Shown here in pieces: positions 8,669-17,365 of a DNA stretch of 64,000 nucleotides. Made by a program: the position numbers and the translations under genes. The notes under the pieces are model-generated. The model did no database searches and was not told the DNA's origin. It saw nothing but the letters and a program-made list of their open reading frames with translations. Numbering within the stretch: position 1 is the first letter of the stretch; the number at the start of each line of letters is the position of its first letter. The stretch is from Paraburkholderia piptadeniae (lineage in GTDB: Bacteria; Pseudomonadota; Gammaproteobacteria; Burkholderiales; Burkholderiaceae), in contig NZ_CYGY02000032.1 in NCBI RefSeq assembly GCF_900007165.1, positions 62,001-126,000 on the forward strand, written 5' to 3'.

Positions 8669-10150
8669 ATGCCCTCATCCCGTCGGGCAGAATTGCGCAT
8701 CGCGATTGTCGGAAGCGGCTTTGCGGGCATCGGCATGGCGATCCGTCTGAAGCGCCTGGGCTATACGTCGTTCACGATCTACGAGGCGGCGTGCGATCTG
8801 GGCGGCACCTGGCGCGACAACACGTATCCGGGCGCCGCCTGCGATGTGCCGTCCCATCTGTATTCGTTCTCGTTCGAAGCAAACCCGTCGTGGTCACGCG
8901 CATTCAGTCACCAGCACGAAATACTCGCGTACCTGAAGCATTGTGCAGTCAAGTACGGAATCAATAGTGCAATGCGCTTCGACGCACGTGTGACAGCAGC
9001 GCGCTTCGACGAAACGCAACTCGTGTGGCGACTCGATATCGAATGCAATGGCGTGCATGAGTCGGTCGAGGCAGATATCGTGATCGCGGCGAGCGGCCCG
9101 TTGTCGCGTCCCGCGATGCCGGGAATCGACGGACTCGATACGTTCAGCGGCAAGATATTTCATTCGGCACGCTGGGATCATGACTATGCACTCGAAGGCA
9201 AACGCGTCGCCGTAGTCGGCACCGGCGCAAGTGCAATCCAGTTCGTGCCGCAAATCCAGCCGCGCGTCGAGAAACTGCTTCTGTTCCAGCGCACCGCGCC
9301 GTGGGTTCTGCCGAAGTCGGACAAGCCGGTCAGCGAACGCGCGCGCTGGTTCTTCAGGCATCTGCCCTTTACGCAGCGGTGCGTGCGCAGCGCGATCTAC
9401 TGGCAGATGGAGTCGCGCGGCATCGCGTTCTTCGTCAACCCAAAGCTCACCGAACCCGCGATGAAATTCGCGCGTGCTTACCTCGAGCGGCGCGTGAAAG
9501 ATCCTGCACTGCGCGTCAAGCTCACGCCCAACTACCGGCTGGGATGCAAACGCGTGCTGCTGTCGAGCGACTACTATCCGGCGCTCGGCAAGCCGAACGT
9601 CGAAGTCGTGACCGCGCCGATCCGCGCGATCGTGCGCGACGGCATCGTGATGTCGGACGGTACGCATCATGCCGTCGACGCGATCATTTGCGGCACGGGA
9701 TTCCAGGTGAACGACGCGGGCGCGCCTTTCGATGTGACGGGCATCGGCGGCGCCGACCTCGGTGCACTGTGGCTGAGCGACGGCCCCGAAGCGTACCTCG
9801 GCACGAGCATCGCTGACTTCCCGAATTTTTTCATGATGGCGGGGCCGAACACCGCCCTTGGCCACAACTCGATGATCTACATGATCGAGTCGCAGATGAA
9901 CTACATTGCCGACTGCTTGCGCGAGCTGCGCCGACGTGGCGCACGCACGATGAATCTGCGCCCGGAAGTGCAACGTACGTTCAATGCACGTCTGCAACGC
10001 AACATGCGGCGATCGGTATGGACGAGCGGCTGCCACAGCTACTACCAGACGAAGAGCGGCAAGGTCACGGCGATCTGGCCTGGCTTCACGTTCAGCTTCC
10101 GCCGGCTCACGCGACGCGCGCGCGCAGCCGAGTACATTTTTTCGCGCTAG
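8669..10150 (+). CDS. Flavin-containing (Baeyer-Villiger type) monooxygenase
   Basis: A 493-residue FAD/NADPH enzyme that inserts oxygen into ketones to give esters or lactones, or oxidises soft nucleophiles. The FAD Rossmann motif GSGFAGIG lies at residues 15-22 and the NADPH motif GTGASA at about 184. Between them the Baeyer-Villiger fingerprint F-x-G-x3-H-x3-W is complete (FSGKIFHSARW, residues 159-169). The ATG at 8669 has GGAG upstream; the TTG at 8633 lies too close to its GGAG. The next gene once overlapped its stop (AGGAG at 10149-10153) but is now only a relic. Substrate unknown. Confidence 0.88.
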   Translation: MPSSRRAELRIAIVGSGFAGIGMAIRLKRLGYTSFTIYEAACDLGGTWRDNTYPGAACDVPSHLYSFSFEANPSWSRAFSHQHEILAYLKHCAVKYGINSAMRFDARVTAARFDETQLVWRLDIECNGVHESVEADIVIAASGPLSRPAMPGIDGLDTFSGKIFHSARWDHDYALEGKRVAVVGTGASAIQFVPQIQPRVEKLLLFQRTAPWVLPKSDKPVSERARWFFRHLPFTQRCVRSAIYWQMESRGIAFFVNPKLTEPAMKFARAYLERRVKDPALRVKLTPNYRLGCKRVLLSSDYYPALGKPNVEVVTAPIRAIVRDGIVMSDGTHHAVDAIICGTGFQVNDAGAPFDVTGIGGADLGALWLSDGPEAYLGTSIADFPNFFMMAGPNTALGHNSMIYMIESQMNYIADCLRELRRRGARTMNLRPEVQRTFNARLQRNMRRSVWTSGCHSYYQTKSGKVTAIWPGFTFSFRRLTRRARAAEYIFSR

Positions 10151-10158
10151 GAGTGTGC

Positions 10159-10392
10159 ATGGAAAGCAGTTGAACCGACGCAGTACAACCTCTCGTGCTA
10201 TGGGGCGCAAAGGACAGCTGGATTCCGCCAGCGCATGCAGCGGAGTTCACGCACCGCATACCGGGTGCACACTCGATCATGTACGAGCGACTCGGACATA
10301 TTCCGATGGAAGAAGCACCGCAACGCGTTTTGCACGACCTGCGGATGTTCTTCGCGAAGTCCGCGACTAGCAGCGGTCCGTTGCAGGTCTAG
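10159..10392 (+). pseudogene. Alpha/beta-hydrolase remnant with most of the gene deleted
   Basis: A strong AGGAG (10149-10153) and ATG (10159) directly follow the monooxygenase, but the frame reads four codons (MESS) and stops at 10171. From 10174 on, in the same frame, the sequence encodes a typical alpha/beta-hydrolase C-terminus: VQPLVLWGAKDSWIPP holds the acid-loop aspartate, and YERLGHIPMEE holds the catalytic histidine in its GHxPxxE context, before a normal stop at 10390. The nucleophile-elbow domain (roughly 200 codons) is missing. An internal deletion is the simplest reading. Such hydrolases commonly accompany Baeyer-Villiger monooxygenases and cleave the ester product. Confidence 0.8.
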
Positions 10393-10394
10393 CG

Positions 10395-11162
10395 TTATCT
10401 CTGTGCAGATCCGGCATAGACGCGCGTCTCGTAGACGAATTCCACCGTGCCATCCTGCTCGGTACGGTCGAACAGTTCGCGCAACGCCGCGAGCATCGGT
10501 TCGTGATTCGGATGCCCCGCCTTCGGTGCATACGACGACGACATCAAACGCCCTTTCAATCCTTCGAAGTCGAGCCGCTGTGCATTCGGGAAACGAGCGT
10601 TGTGACTCAAGCCGTCGCCGAACCATTCGGCCATCGATTCGTCGTCGGCATAGCGTTCAGCGACCGACTGATAGTCTTCGCTGAAGCGGCGCAGCAGCGC
10701 TTCATAACCCGCGAGAAACGCAGAGCCTTCGAGCAGCCGGCTGTTCCACAACAAGGCGACCAGACCGCGTGGCTTCAGAATGCGCGCGAACTCCTTGCGC
10801 GCCGCGACGGGATCGAACCAGTGAAAGGCCTGCGCGGCGATCACGAGATCGACACTGGCTGTTCCCAATGTCGTTGCTTCGGCCGTGCCCGCGACGCTCG
10901 CGTAGCCGGCGTAGTGCGAGAGCCATGCATCGGCGGCCGCGCGCATCGCCTGATTCGGCTCCACGGCAACGACGGAATGCCCTGCCTCGAGAAAGAGCTG
11001 AGCCGAGATGCCCGTACCCGCGCCGATGTCGGCAACGTGCGCGCCTTCTGCAAGCCCACATGTATCGTGCAGGAACCTGACAACGTCGCGCGGATAGCCG
11101 GGCCGATACTTCACGTAGTCGGTCACACGGTCAGTGAAACGCTGAGTGGAATCGTGTGTCAT
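10395..11162 (-). CDS. Class I SAM-dependent methyltransferase
   Basis: 255 residues with a seven-strand SAM-binding domain. Motif I reads VADIGAGTGISAQLF (about 43-57), followed by the acidic end of strand 2 (VVAVEPNQAM) and motif III DLVIAAQAFHWFDPVAARKE. This pattern belongs to the small UbiE/COQ5-like or Tam-like group (Methyltransf_11), whose substrates cannot be told from sequence. The opening FTDRVTDYVKYRPGYP is typical of that group. The stop lies 2 nt from the end of the hydrolase relic on the other strand. No operon partner is visible. Confidence 0.88.
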   Translation of the reverse strand: MTHDSTQRFTDRVTDYVKYRPGYPRDVVRFLHDTCGLAEGAHVADIGAGTGISAQLFLEAGHSVVAVEPNQAMRAAADAWLSHYAGYASVAGTAEATTLGTASVDLVIAAQAFHWFDPVAARKEFARILKPRGLVALLWNSRLLEGSAFLAGYEALLRRFSEDYQSVAERYADDESMAEWFGDGLSHNARFPNAQRLDFEGLKGRLMSSSYAPKAGHPNHEPMLAALRELFDRTEQDGTVEFVYETRVYAGSAQR

Positions 11163-11281
11163 GTGATTGGCGAGCCGCGGAAGAAGATCGTTTCATGAGG
11201 TCACTGCGGGCAGTGCAATCGGTTTCAGCTTACGTTACCGTGATTCATCTACTATTGCATGACAATGCACTGCATCGCGCT

Positions 11282-11401
11282 TCAGCCGCCGCCTAGCAAG
11301 CGCAGCAGATTCCACAGGAACTTGCAGACCAGCACGATCAACTCCCACAGATACACCAGTTGGTCCCAGCCCGATAGGCGCGCGAAGTATTCAACAATCA
11401 T
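11282..11401 (-). CDS. Possible 39-residue hydrophobic small protein
   Basis: An ATG-to-TGA frame of 39 codons in the 519-nt gap between the methyltransferase and the chemotaxis receptor. It encodes MIVEYFARLSGWDQ, then a hydrophobic helix (LVYLWELIVLVCKFLWNLL), then R-LLGGG. The layout, with an amphipathic start, one Trp-rich membrane span and a Gly end, resembles known bacterial small membrane proteins. No clear Shine-Dalgarno is seen and no family is recognised, so it may be chance. The rest of the gap (11163-11281 and 11402-11681) shows nothing I can support. Confidence 0.4.
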   Translation of the reverse strand: MIVEYFARLSGWDQLVYLWELIVLVCKFLWNLLRLLGGG

Positions 11402-11681
11402 CGGTCATTGGTAGATTCGACAGACGCGAACTACGACTCGCGCACGCACTCGATCCTACCCGAATCGAGTGCGGGATAGTCCCTATCAAGCGTCTCCGTG
11501 AGGCGCCGTAGAAAAATAAAAGTGCGTCAGACGCGCAATTCGTGTGCCGCAGTTCATCCGTTGCAGCGACAGACGCACCGCATTCAGCACACGTACGCGA
11601 CACATGCACGAACGTGCACGTTCAATGGACATTGAGACGACGACGCGAACACAATCGCCGCGCCGTCCGGGAGCTTTCGCG

Positions 11682-13094
11682 ATGACGGGTTTCTTCGCTC
11701 GGCGCACGCGCCGCAAAGGCAGCGCTTCATCGGTCGTCGGCGACATCGCCGCGCAGGCGGGCAAGCTCGGCATCGAAATCTGCGATGTGTCCGGCCATAT
11801 CGAAGAAGTCGCGGCGCGCGTGAATCGACAGGCCGACGTATGCCAGACGCTTCGCCAGTCGGCTGCCGCAACGCTCGCCGGCAATCACCGGATCGCCGCC
11901 GCGGCGCGCGAAATGCACACCGTCACCGCTCAGGCTGCCGACGAAGTCGGGCACTCGCAGCAAACGCTCGAAGCGTCGCTGTCCGATATTCATGGGCTCG
12001 TCGAGGGCGTGACCGTGATCGAGAGCCAGATCAGCGCGTTGCGCGCGGCCCTGTCGCACGTGAGCCGCGTGTCGGAGGAAATCTCGCTGATCGCCCGGCA
12101 GACCCATCTGCTCGCACTGAATGCGGCCATCGAAGCGGCACGTGCAGGCGAATTTGGCAAGAGCTTCGCAGTCGTCGCGGCCGAGGTGAAGACGCTGTCG
12201 GCGAAGACGGCACAAGCCACCGGCCAGATCGAGACGACGCTTGCGGAACTCACGGGGCAAACAGAGAGGCTGATCGCCGAGGGTGCCGAAAACACCGCAC
12301 GAGCGCAGCGTGTACGCGAAGGCACGCGGATGATCGGCGACGTCGTGCACTCGACGGGCCACGCGATCATGCAATTGAATGCAGAGGCGAACCAGATTGC
12401 ATCGCTCTCCGGTGAAATCGAAGATCAATGCAATGCATTCGAGTCGCAGGTGTTGGAGATCGCGACTGACGTCGAGCATTCGAGCGAGAACTTCCTGCAG
12501 GCGAAGGACCGGCTCGGCCATCTGCTGGGCGTATCGGCAAGCCTGATCGAACTGACGGCGGCCGCGGGTGTCGAGACGGCCGATACGCCGTTCATCGACG
12601 CCGTCGAGCAGGCTGCGTCGAAAGTCGGCAAGCTATTCGAGGCTGCCGTGGCGCGCGGCGAGCTTTCGATGAACGATCTGTTCGACGACCGCTACGTGCC
12701 CGTGCCCGGCACGAACCCGACGCAATTCATGACGCGCTTCACCGGGTTCACCGATCGCGTGCTGCCTTCGATCCAGGAGCCGATGCTCGGCCTCGATCCA
12801 CGCGCTGCCTTCTGTGCGGCCGTCGACGTGCGCGGCTATCTGCCGACGCACAATCTCAAGTTCTCGCAACCGCAGCGCGACGATCCCGTCTGGAATGCAG
12901 CAAACTGCCGGAATCGCCGGCTGTTCAACGACCGCACCGGGCTCGCGGCCGGAACGAACACAAAGCGCTTCCTGCTGCAGACTTACCGGCGCGACATGGG
13001 CGGCGGCGAATACGCGCTGATGAAGGACGCGTCAGCGCCCATCTTCGTCAACGGCAGGCATTGGGGCGGACTCAGAATCGGATACCGGATCTGA
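11682..13094 (+). CDS. Soluble methyl-accepting chemotaxis protein with C-terminal sensory domain
   Basis: A chemoreceptor without transmembrane segments or HAMP domain. The receptor hairpin is clear at about residues 137-165 (IARQTHLLALNAAIEAARAG, then EFGKSFAVVAAEVK), set in a long coiled coil. After it comes a domain of about 140 residues with DPVWNAANCRNRRLFNDRTG and QTYRRDMGGGEYALMKD, ending GLRIGYRI, which I take as a Cache-like sensor. Having the sensor at the C-terminus in the cytoplasm is unusual. The ATG at 11682 has GGGAG 8 nt before it; the frame is open to 11544, with ATGs at 11604 and 11625. At 470 residues it is compact. Ligand unknown. Confidence 0.88.
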   Translation: MTGFFARRTRRKGSASSVVGDIAAQAGKLGIEICDVSGHIEEVAARVNRQADVCQTLRQSAAATLAGNHRIAAAAREMHTVTAQAADEVGHSQQTLEASLSDIHGLVEGVTVIESQISALRAALSHVSRVSEEISLIARQTHLLALNAAIEAARAGEFGKSFAVVAAEVKTLSAKTAQATGQIETTLAELTGQTERLIAEGAENTARAQRVREGTRMIGDVVHSTGHAIMQLNAEANQIASLSGEIEDQCNAFESQVLEIATDVEHSSENFLQAKDRLGHLLGVSASLIELTAAAGVETADTPFIDAVEQAASKVGKLFEAAVARGELSMNDLFDDRYVPVPGTNPTQFMTRFTGFTDRVLPSIQEPMLGLDPRAAFCAAVDVRGYLPTHNLKFSQPQRDDPVWNAANCRNRRLFNDRTGLAAGTNTKRFLLQTYRRDMGGGEYALMKDASAPIFVNGRHWGGLRIGYRI

Positions 13095-13158
13095 CAACGG
13101 GTCGTCCGCATAACGGTCGGTAACGTTCGATTAGCAAGACCACGTGGCAGCATAAAAA

Positions 13159-13198
13159 GAACGGCCGGTGCTCATCGGAAGCACCGGCCGTTCTCTTT
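13159..13198. terminator. Bidirectional terminator between the chemoreceptor and potI
   Basis: A 13-bp perfect stem (13159-13171 and 13181-13193) with a 9-nt loop, an A-run on its left and TCTTTT on its right. It serves both converging genes. Confidence 0.85.
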
Positions 13199-13256
13199 TG
13201 CGCGTTACGCATTGCAGCGCCGGATTCAAAACGTGCTCGCCCCGGCTATTGCGCTC

Positions 13257-14075
13257 CTAGACCGCCATCGCCAGGCGCCGCTTTTCGGCGCGCTGCATGA
13301 AGTGATTGGCGACCACCACGCCGACCGTGACGACTGCGATGAACAGCGTCGCCAGTGCATTCATCTCCGGATTCAGGCCGAGTCGCACGCGCGAGAACAC
13401 CACCAGCGGCAGCGTTGTCGACCCCGGGCCCGACAGGAACGCGGACAGCACCAGATCGTCGATAGACAGCGTGAACGACAGCAGCCACCCCGCCACCAGT
13501 GCCTGCGAGATCAGCGGCAACGTGATGAAGAAAAATACGCGCAGAGGCGTTGCGCCCAGGTCCAGTGCAGCTTCTTCTAACGACGGATGCAGGTCACGCA
13601 CGCGCGACTGCACGATAATCGCGACGTAGGAAATACACAGCATCACGTGGCCGATCCAGATCGTGAAGATGCCGCGTCCCGCCGGCCAGCCCAGCCACTT
13701 TCCCATTTCGATGAAGAGCAGCAGCAGCGAAATGCCCTGGATCACCTCGGGGATCACGAGCGGCGCATTGATCATCCCCGTATACAGCGTGAATCCGCGA
13801 AAACGGCCCATGCGCGCGAGCACGAAACCTGCCCACGTGCCGATAAACACCGATGCGAACGCCGTCAGCAGCGCGACGCGCAGCGACAGCCACGCGGCGT
13901 TGATCAGTTCGTCGTCCTGCAGCAGTGCGGCGTACCAGCGCGTCGAGAAGCGCGTCCATACGGTGACGAGTTGCGACTCGTTGAACGAATACACGACGAG
14001 GCTGATGATCGGCACATACAGAAACGCGAAGCCGATGGCGAGTGCAATAAATTGCAGAATGCGATTCGGCTTCAT
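13257..14075 (-). CDS. potI: Putrescine/polyamine ABC transporter permease PotI
   Basis: 272 residues, an inner-membrane permease with six predicted helices and the EAA loop EEAALDLGATPLRVFFFITL that docks on the ATPase. It is the last gene of potF-potG-potH-potI. The ATG at 14075 overlaps the potH stop by ATGA and has GGAGGAG in front, so it is preferred over the open frame back to 14153. Together with PotH it forms the channel for polyamine import. Confidence 0.92.
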   Translation of the reverse strand: MKPNRILQFIALAIGFAFLYVPIISLVVYSFNESQLVTVWTRFSTRWYAALLQDDELINAAWLSLRVALLTAFASVFIGTWAGFVLARMGRFRGFTLYTGMINAPLVIPEVIQGISLLLLFIEMGKWLGWPAGRGIFTIWIGHVMLCISYVAIIVQSRVRDLHPSLEEAALDLGATPLRVFFFITLPLISQALVAGWLLSFTLSIDDLVLSAFLSGPGSTTLPLVVFSRVRLGLNPEMNALATLFIAVVTVGVVVANHFMQRAEKRRLAMAV

Positions 14076-15001
14076 CGCGTCTCCTCCAGTTCCTTCGCCT
14101 GCGAGTACTGGAAGAGTGCCATCGGCACGAGCAGCAGCAGCACCATTGCGCATGTGACCGCGGATGCCATCGGCCAGTCCGCGTTATCGAAGAACTCATT
14201 CCACATCACGCGGCCGATCATCAGCGTGTTCGCGCCGCCGAGCAGTTCAGGAATCACGTACTCCCCGACGGCCGGAATGAACACCAGCAGGCAGCCCGCG
14301 ATGATGCCGTTCTTCGACAGCGGCAGCGTGATCTGCCAGAACGCCTTCCACGGCTTCGCGCCGAGGTCGTAGGCGGCTTCGAGCAGTGTCAGGTCCATCT
14401 TCACGAGGTGCGCGTAGAGCGGCATCACGAGAAACGGCAGGTACGAATACACCATGCCGATGTAGACAGCCGTGTTCGTGTGATACAGCTCGATGGGCGT
14501 GTGGATCAGCCCGATCGACATCAGGAAGTTGTTCAGCAGGCCATTGTTCTTCAGGATGCCGATCCACGCGTACACGCGGATCAGGAACGACGTCCAGAAC
14601 GGCAGCATCACCGCCATCATCAGGATGTTGCGCGTGGCGGGGTTCGAGCGCGCGATGTAGTACGCCATCGGATAGCCGAGCAGCAGGCAAAGCAACGTCG
14701 AGATCGCCGCGACGACCACCGAGTTCACATAGGTCGCGAAGTACAGGCTGTCGGTCAGCAGAAACGCGTAGTGCGACAGGTCGAGCGCGACGTGAACGAT
14801 GCCATCCTTGAAGGTCGTCAGTTCCGTGTATGGCGGGATGCCCAGTTGCAGGTCCGCGAAGCTGATCTTCACGACCAGCAGGAACGGCACGAGGAAAAAC
14901 AGCAGCAGCCACACGAACGGGCCCGCGACGACGGCCGTGCGCCCCGTCAGATTGAAGCGCCGCACCGGCCATATCATGAGGGATTGCAGCGCGCTCTTCA
15001 T
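14072..15001 (-). CDS. potH: Putrescine/polyamine ABC transporter permease PotH
   Basis: 309 residues, the first permease subunit. A first helix (about 27-50) is followed by a long periplasmic loop with ADLQLGIPPYTEL, typical of PotB/PotH, then five more helices and the EAA loop LLEAAYDLGAKPWKAFWQIT. The start at 15001 overlaps the potG stop by ATGA, and the stop overlaps the potI start in the same way, so translation is coupled through the three genes. Confidence 0.92.
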   Translation of the reverse strand: MKSALQSLMIWPVRRFNLTGRTAVVAGPFVWLLLFFLVPFLLVVKISFADLQLGIPPYTELTTFKDGIVHVALDLSHYAFLLTDSLYFATYVNSVVVAAISTLLCLLLGYPMAYYIARSNPATRNILMMAVMLPFWTSFLIRVYAWIGILKNNGLLNNFLMSIGLIHTPIELYHTNTAVYIGMVYSYLPFLVMPLYAHLVKMDLTLLEAAYDLGAKPWKAFWQITLPLSKNGIIAGCLLVFIPAVGEYVIPELLGGANTLMIGRVMWNEFFDNADWPMASAVTCAMVLLLLVPMALFQYSQAKELEETR

Positions 15002-16161
15002 GACGTCAGCACCACGCCTGCCGATGCGCTCCAGCGCACATAGACTTCGTCGCCCCATGTCGGCGTTTCGATTTCCGACAGCGCGAGGCTCGACACGTTC
15101 GCGATCACCGTCTTGCCCGCGTCGAGCTTCACGTGATACAGCGAGTAGCCGCCCATGTACGCGATGTTCGTCACGACACCCTTGCCCCAGTTGAACGCGC
15201 CTTCGGGCGGCTTGCGCGTGAGCGCGATGCGCTCGGGCCGCACCGAGATCGTCACGGGCATGCCGAGCGGCCCCGTGATGCCGTGGTTCACGTACATGCG
15301 CACGGGCAGATCGGACGTTTCGATATACACGTGATCCGGCTCGTCCTCGATCACATTGCCGTCGAACAGATTCGTCGAGCCGATGAACTCCGCCGAGAAG
15401 CGGGTATTCGGATACTCGTAGACTTCGCTCGGCGTGCCGAGCTGCACGATCTCGCCTTCGCTCATCACGGCGAGGCGGCTCGCCATCGTCATCGCTTCTT
15501 CCTGATCGTGCGTGACCATGATGCAGGTGACGCCGACCTTATCGAGAATGTTGACGAGCTCGATCTGGGTGCGCTGGCGGATCTGCTTGTCGAGCGCGGA
15601 CATCGGCTCGTCGAGCAGCAGCAGCTTCGGACGCTTGACCAGCGAGCGCGCCAGCGCGACGCGCTGCTGCTGGCCGCCCGACAGCTGATGCGGCTTGCGC
15701 TTCGCGAAACGGCCCATCTGCACGAGATCGAGCGCAGTCTGCACGCGCTCCTTCAGCTCGGCTTTCGGCACGCCTTCCTGCTTGAGACCGAACGCGACAT
15801 TCGCTTCGACCGTCATGTGCGGAAAGAGCGCGTACGACTGGAACATCATGTTGACGGGCCGCCGGTACGGCGGCATCTGCGCAAGGTCTTCGCCGTCGAT
15901 CAGAATCCTGCCCGACGTGACCGTCTCGAGGCCCGCGAGCATGCGCAAGAGCGTCGACTTGCCGCAACCGGAACTGCCGAGCAACGCGAACAGTTCGCCC
16001 TTCTTCACCGACAGGTTCACACCCTTGACGGCAACCGTCTCGCCGAATTTCTTCACGACGTCGACGATCTGCACGAAGTTATCCGCTGCCCCCTGTGCAG
16101 CGGCGGAATTGCCCGAGGACGACACGCCGGCCCCTGCCAGTGCATTCGACTGGTCACTCAT
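14998..16161 (-). CDS. potG: Putrescine/polyamine ABC transporter ATPase PotG
   Basis: 387 residues that power polyamine import. Walker A is GSSGCGKST, the signature is LSGGQQQRVALARSL, and Walker B is LLLLDEPMSALD followed by the switch histidine (MVTHDQEEAM). The last 100 residues form the TOBE domain of the PotA/PotG/MalK type. An Ala/Ser-rich leader of about 25 residues precedes the NBD. The ATG at 16161 is preferred over 16185 because GGGAGAG lies before it. A hairpin separates it from potF. Confidence 0.92.
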   Translation of the reverse strand: MSDQSNALAGAGVSSSGNSAAAQGAADNFVQIVDVVKKFGETVAVKGVNLSVKKGELFALLGSSGCGKSTLLRMLAGLETVTSGRILIDGEDLAQMPPYRRPVNMMFQSYALFPHMTVEANVAFGLKQEGVPKAELKERVQTALDLVQMGRFAKRKPHQLSGGQQQRVALARSLVKRPKLLLLDEPMSALDKQIRQRTQIELVNILDKVGVTCIMVTHDQEEAMTMASRLAVMSEGEIVQLGTPSEVYEYPNTRFSAEFIGSTNLFDGNVIEDEPDHVYIETSDLPVRMYVNHGITGPLGMPVTISVRPERIALTRKPPEGAFNWGKGVVTNIAYMGGYSLYHVKLDAGKTVIANVSSLALSEIETPTWGDEVYVRWSASAGVVLTS

Positions 16162-16195
16162 GATCTGCTGCTTCTCTCCCTGCATTTGACGAACA

Positions 16196-16222
16196 AAGCC
16201 CCCGGCTGGATGCCGAGGGCTT
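16196..16222 (-). terminator. Hairpin between potF and potG (candidate attenuator)
   Basis: An 11-bp stem (16196-16206 and 16212-16222, one mispair or wobble) with a 5-nt loop lies between the potF stop (16265) and the potG start (16161). On the minus strand only TTTGTT follows, so termination is probably partial. In binding-protein operons such hairpins often raise the binding protein relative to the membrane parts. Confidence 0.55.
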
Positions 16223-16264
16223 CATGATGATGCATTCCTGCACAGCCGTCCGTTTCGGACTGGC

Positions 16265-17365
16265 TTAGCGGCCGGACTTGAACTCGGTCCACAGCCGCGT
16301 CTGCAGACGCTGGATTTCAGGCGGCAGCGGCTTCAGCAGGAACAGCGTCTTGACGACGTCCGCCGGCGGATACACGGCGGGATCGTTCGCGACATCCTTG
16401 TCCACGTACTTGCGCGCTTCGAGGTTCGCGCTCGGATAGTAGACGGCGTTCGTGATGGCCGCGTGGACCTGCGGCGTCTCGATGTAGTTGATCCACTCGA
16501 GCGCGGCTTCCTTGTTCTTCGCGTCCTTCGGAATCGCCATCACGTCGAACCACACGGGCGCGCCGCCCTTCGGAATGTAGTAGTCGATCTTGTACGGCTT
16601 CTTCGCTTCGAGCGCGCGGTGCTTGGCGATCACGACGTCGCCCGACCAGCCGTACGCGAAGCAGACGTCGCCGCCGACCATGTCGTTGATGTAGCCCGAC
16701 GAGTTGAACTGCGTGATGTACGGACGGATCTTCTTCAGCATCGCAAGCGCGGCGCGATAGTCTTCCGGGTTCGTGCTCATCGGGTCCTTGCCGATGTAGT
16801 GCAGCGCAGCCGCGAACATCTGGTCGGGCGCGTCGAGCACCGAGACGCCGCACGCCTTCAGCTTAGAAATGTTTTCCGGCTTGAAGAGGATGTCCCAGTT
16901 GTCGAGCGCGACGCCCTTGCCGAGAATCTGCTGCGCCTTCGTCACGTTGTAGCCGAGGCCCGTCGTGCCGTACGCCCAGGGCACCGCGTACTTGTTGCCC
17001 GGATCGGCGCCCGCGACGAGCGTCATCAGCGATGGATCGAGATACTTGAGGTTCGGGAGCTTCGACTTGTCGAGCGGCGCGAAGATGCCCGCCGCGATCT
17101 GCTTGCCCGCATAGTTGCTGGTCGGCACGACGATGTCATAGCCGGAGTTGCCCGTCAGCAGCTTGGCCTGCAGCGTGTCGTCGCTGTCGTAGTTGTCGTA
17201 CTTGACCTGGATGCCCGTCTGTTTCGTGAAGTTCGGAATCGTGTCCTTGGCGATGTAGTCCGACCAGTTGTACACATTCAATTGCGTATCTTTTGCCGCC
17301 GCCGACATGAAAGGCGTAGCGCACAACACCAGCGCAGCCAGTTGGCCCACCACCAGTTTTTTCAT
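16265..17365 (-). CDS. potF: Putrescine-binding periplasmic protein PotF
   Basis: 366 residues. A signal peptide (about 1-23, cleavage near SAAA-KD) precedes the extracellular solute-binding family 1 body. The start LNVYNWSDYIAKDTIPNF is a hallmark of PotD/PotF, in which W and D contact the polyamine. Further family stretches are YDIVVPTSNYAGKQIAAG and YAVPWAYGTTGLGYN. The ATG at 17365 has GGAGAACGGA just before it. First gene of the potFGHI operon. Putrescine is inferred from closeness to PotF; spermidine cannot be excluded. Confidence 0.92.
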   Translation of the reverse strand: MKKLVVGQLAALVLCATPFMSAAAKDTQLNVYNWSDYIAKDTIPNFTKQTGIQVKYDNYDSDDTLQAKLLTGNSGYDIVVPTSNYAGKQIAAGIFAPLDKSKLPNLKYLDPSLMTLVAGADPGNKYAVPWAYGTTGLGYNVTKAQQILGKGVALDNWDILFKPENISKLKACGVSVLDAPDQMFAAALHYIGKDPMSTNPEDYRAALAMLKKIRPYITQFNSSGYINDMVGGDVCFAYGWSGDVVIAKHRALEAKKPYKIDYYIPKGGAPVWFDVMAIPKDAKNKEAALEWINYIETPQVHAAITNAVYYPSANLEARKYVDKDVANDPAVYPPADVVKTLFLLKPLPPEIQRLQTRLWTEFKSGR

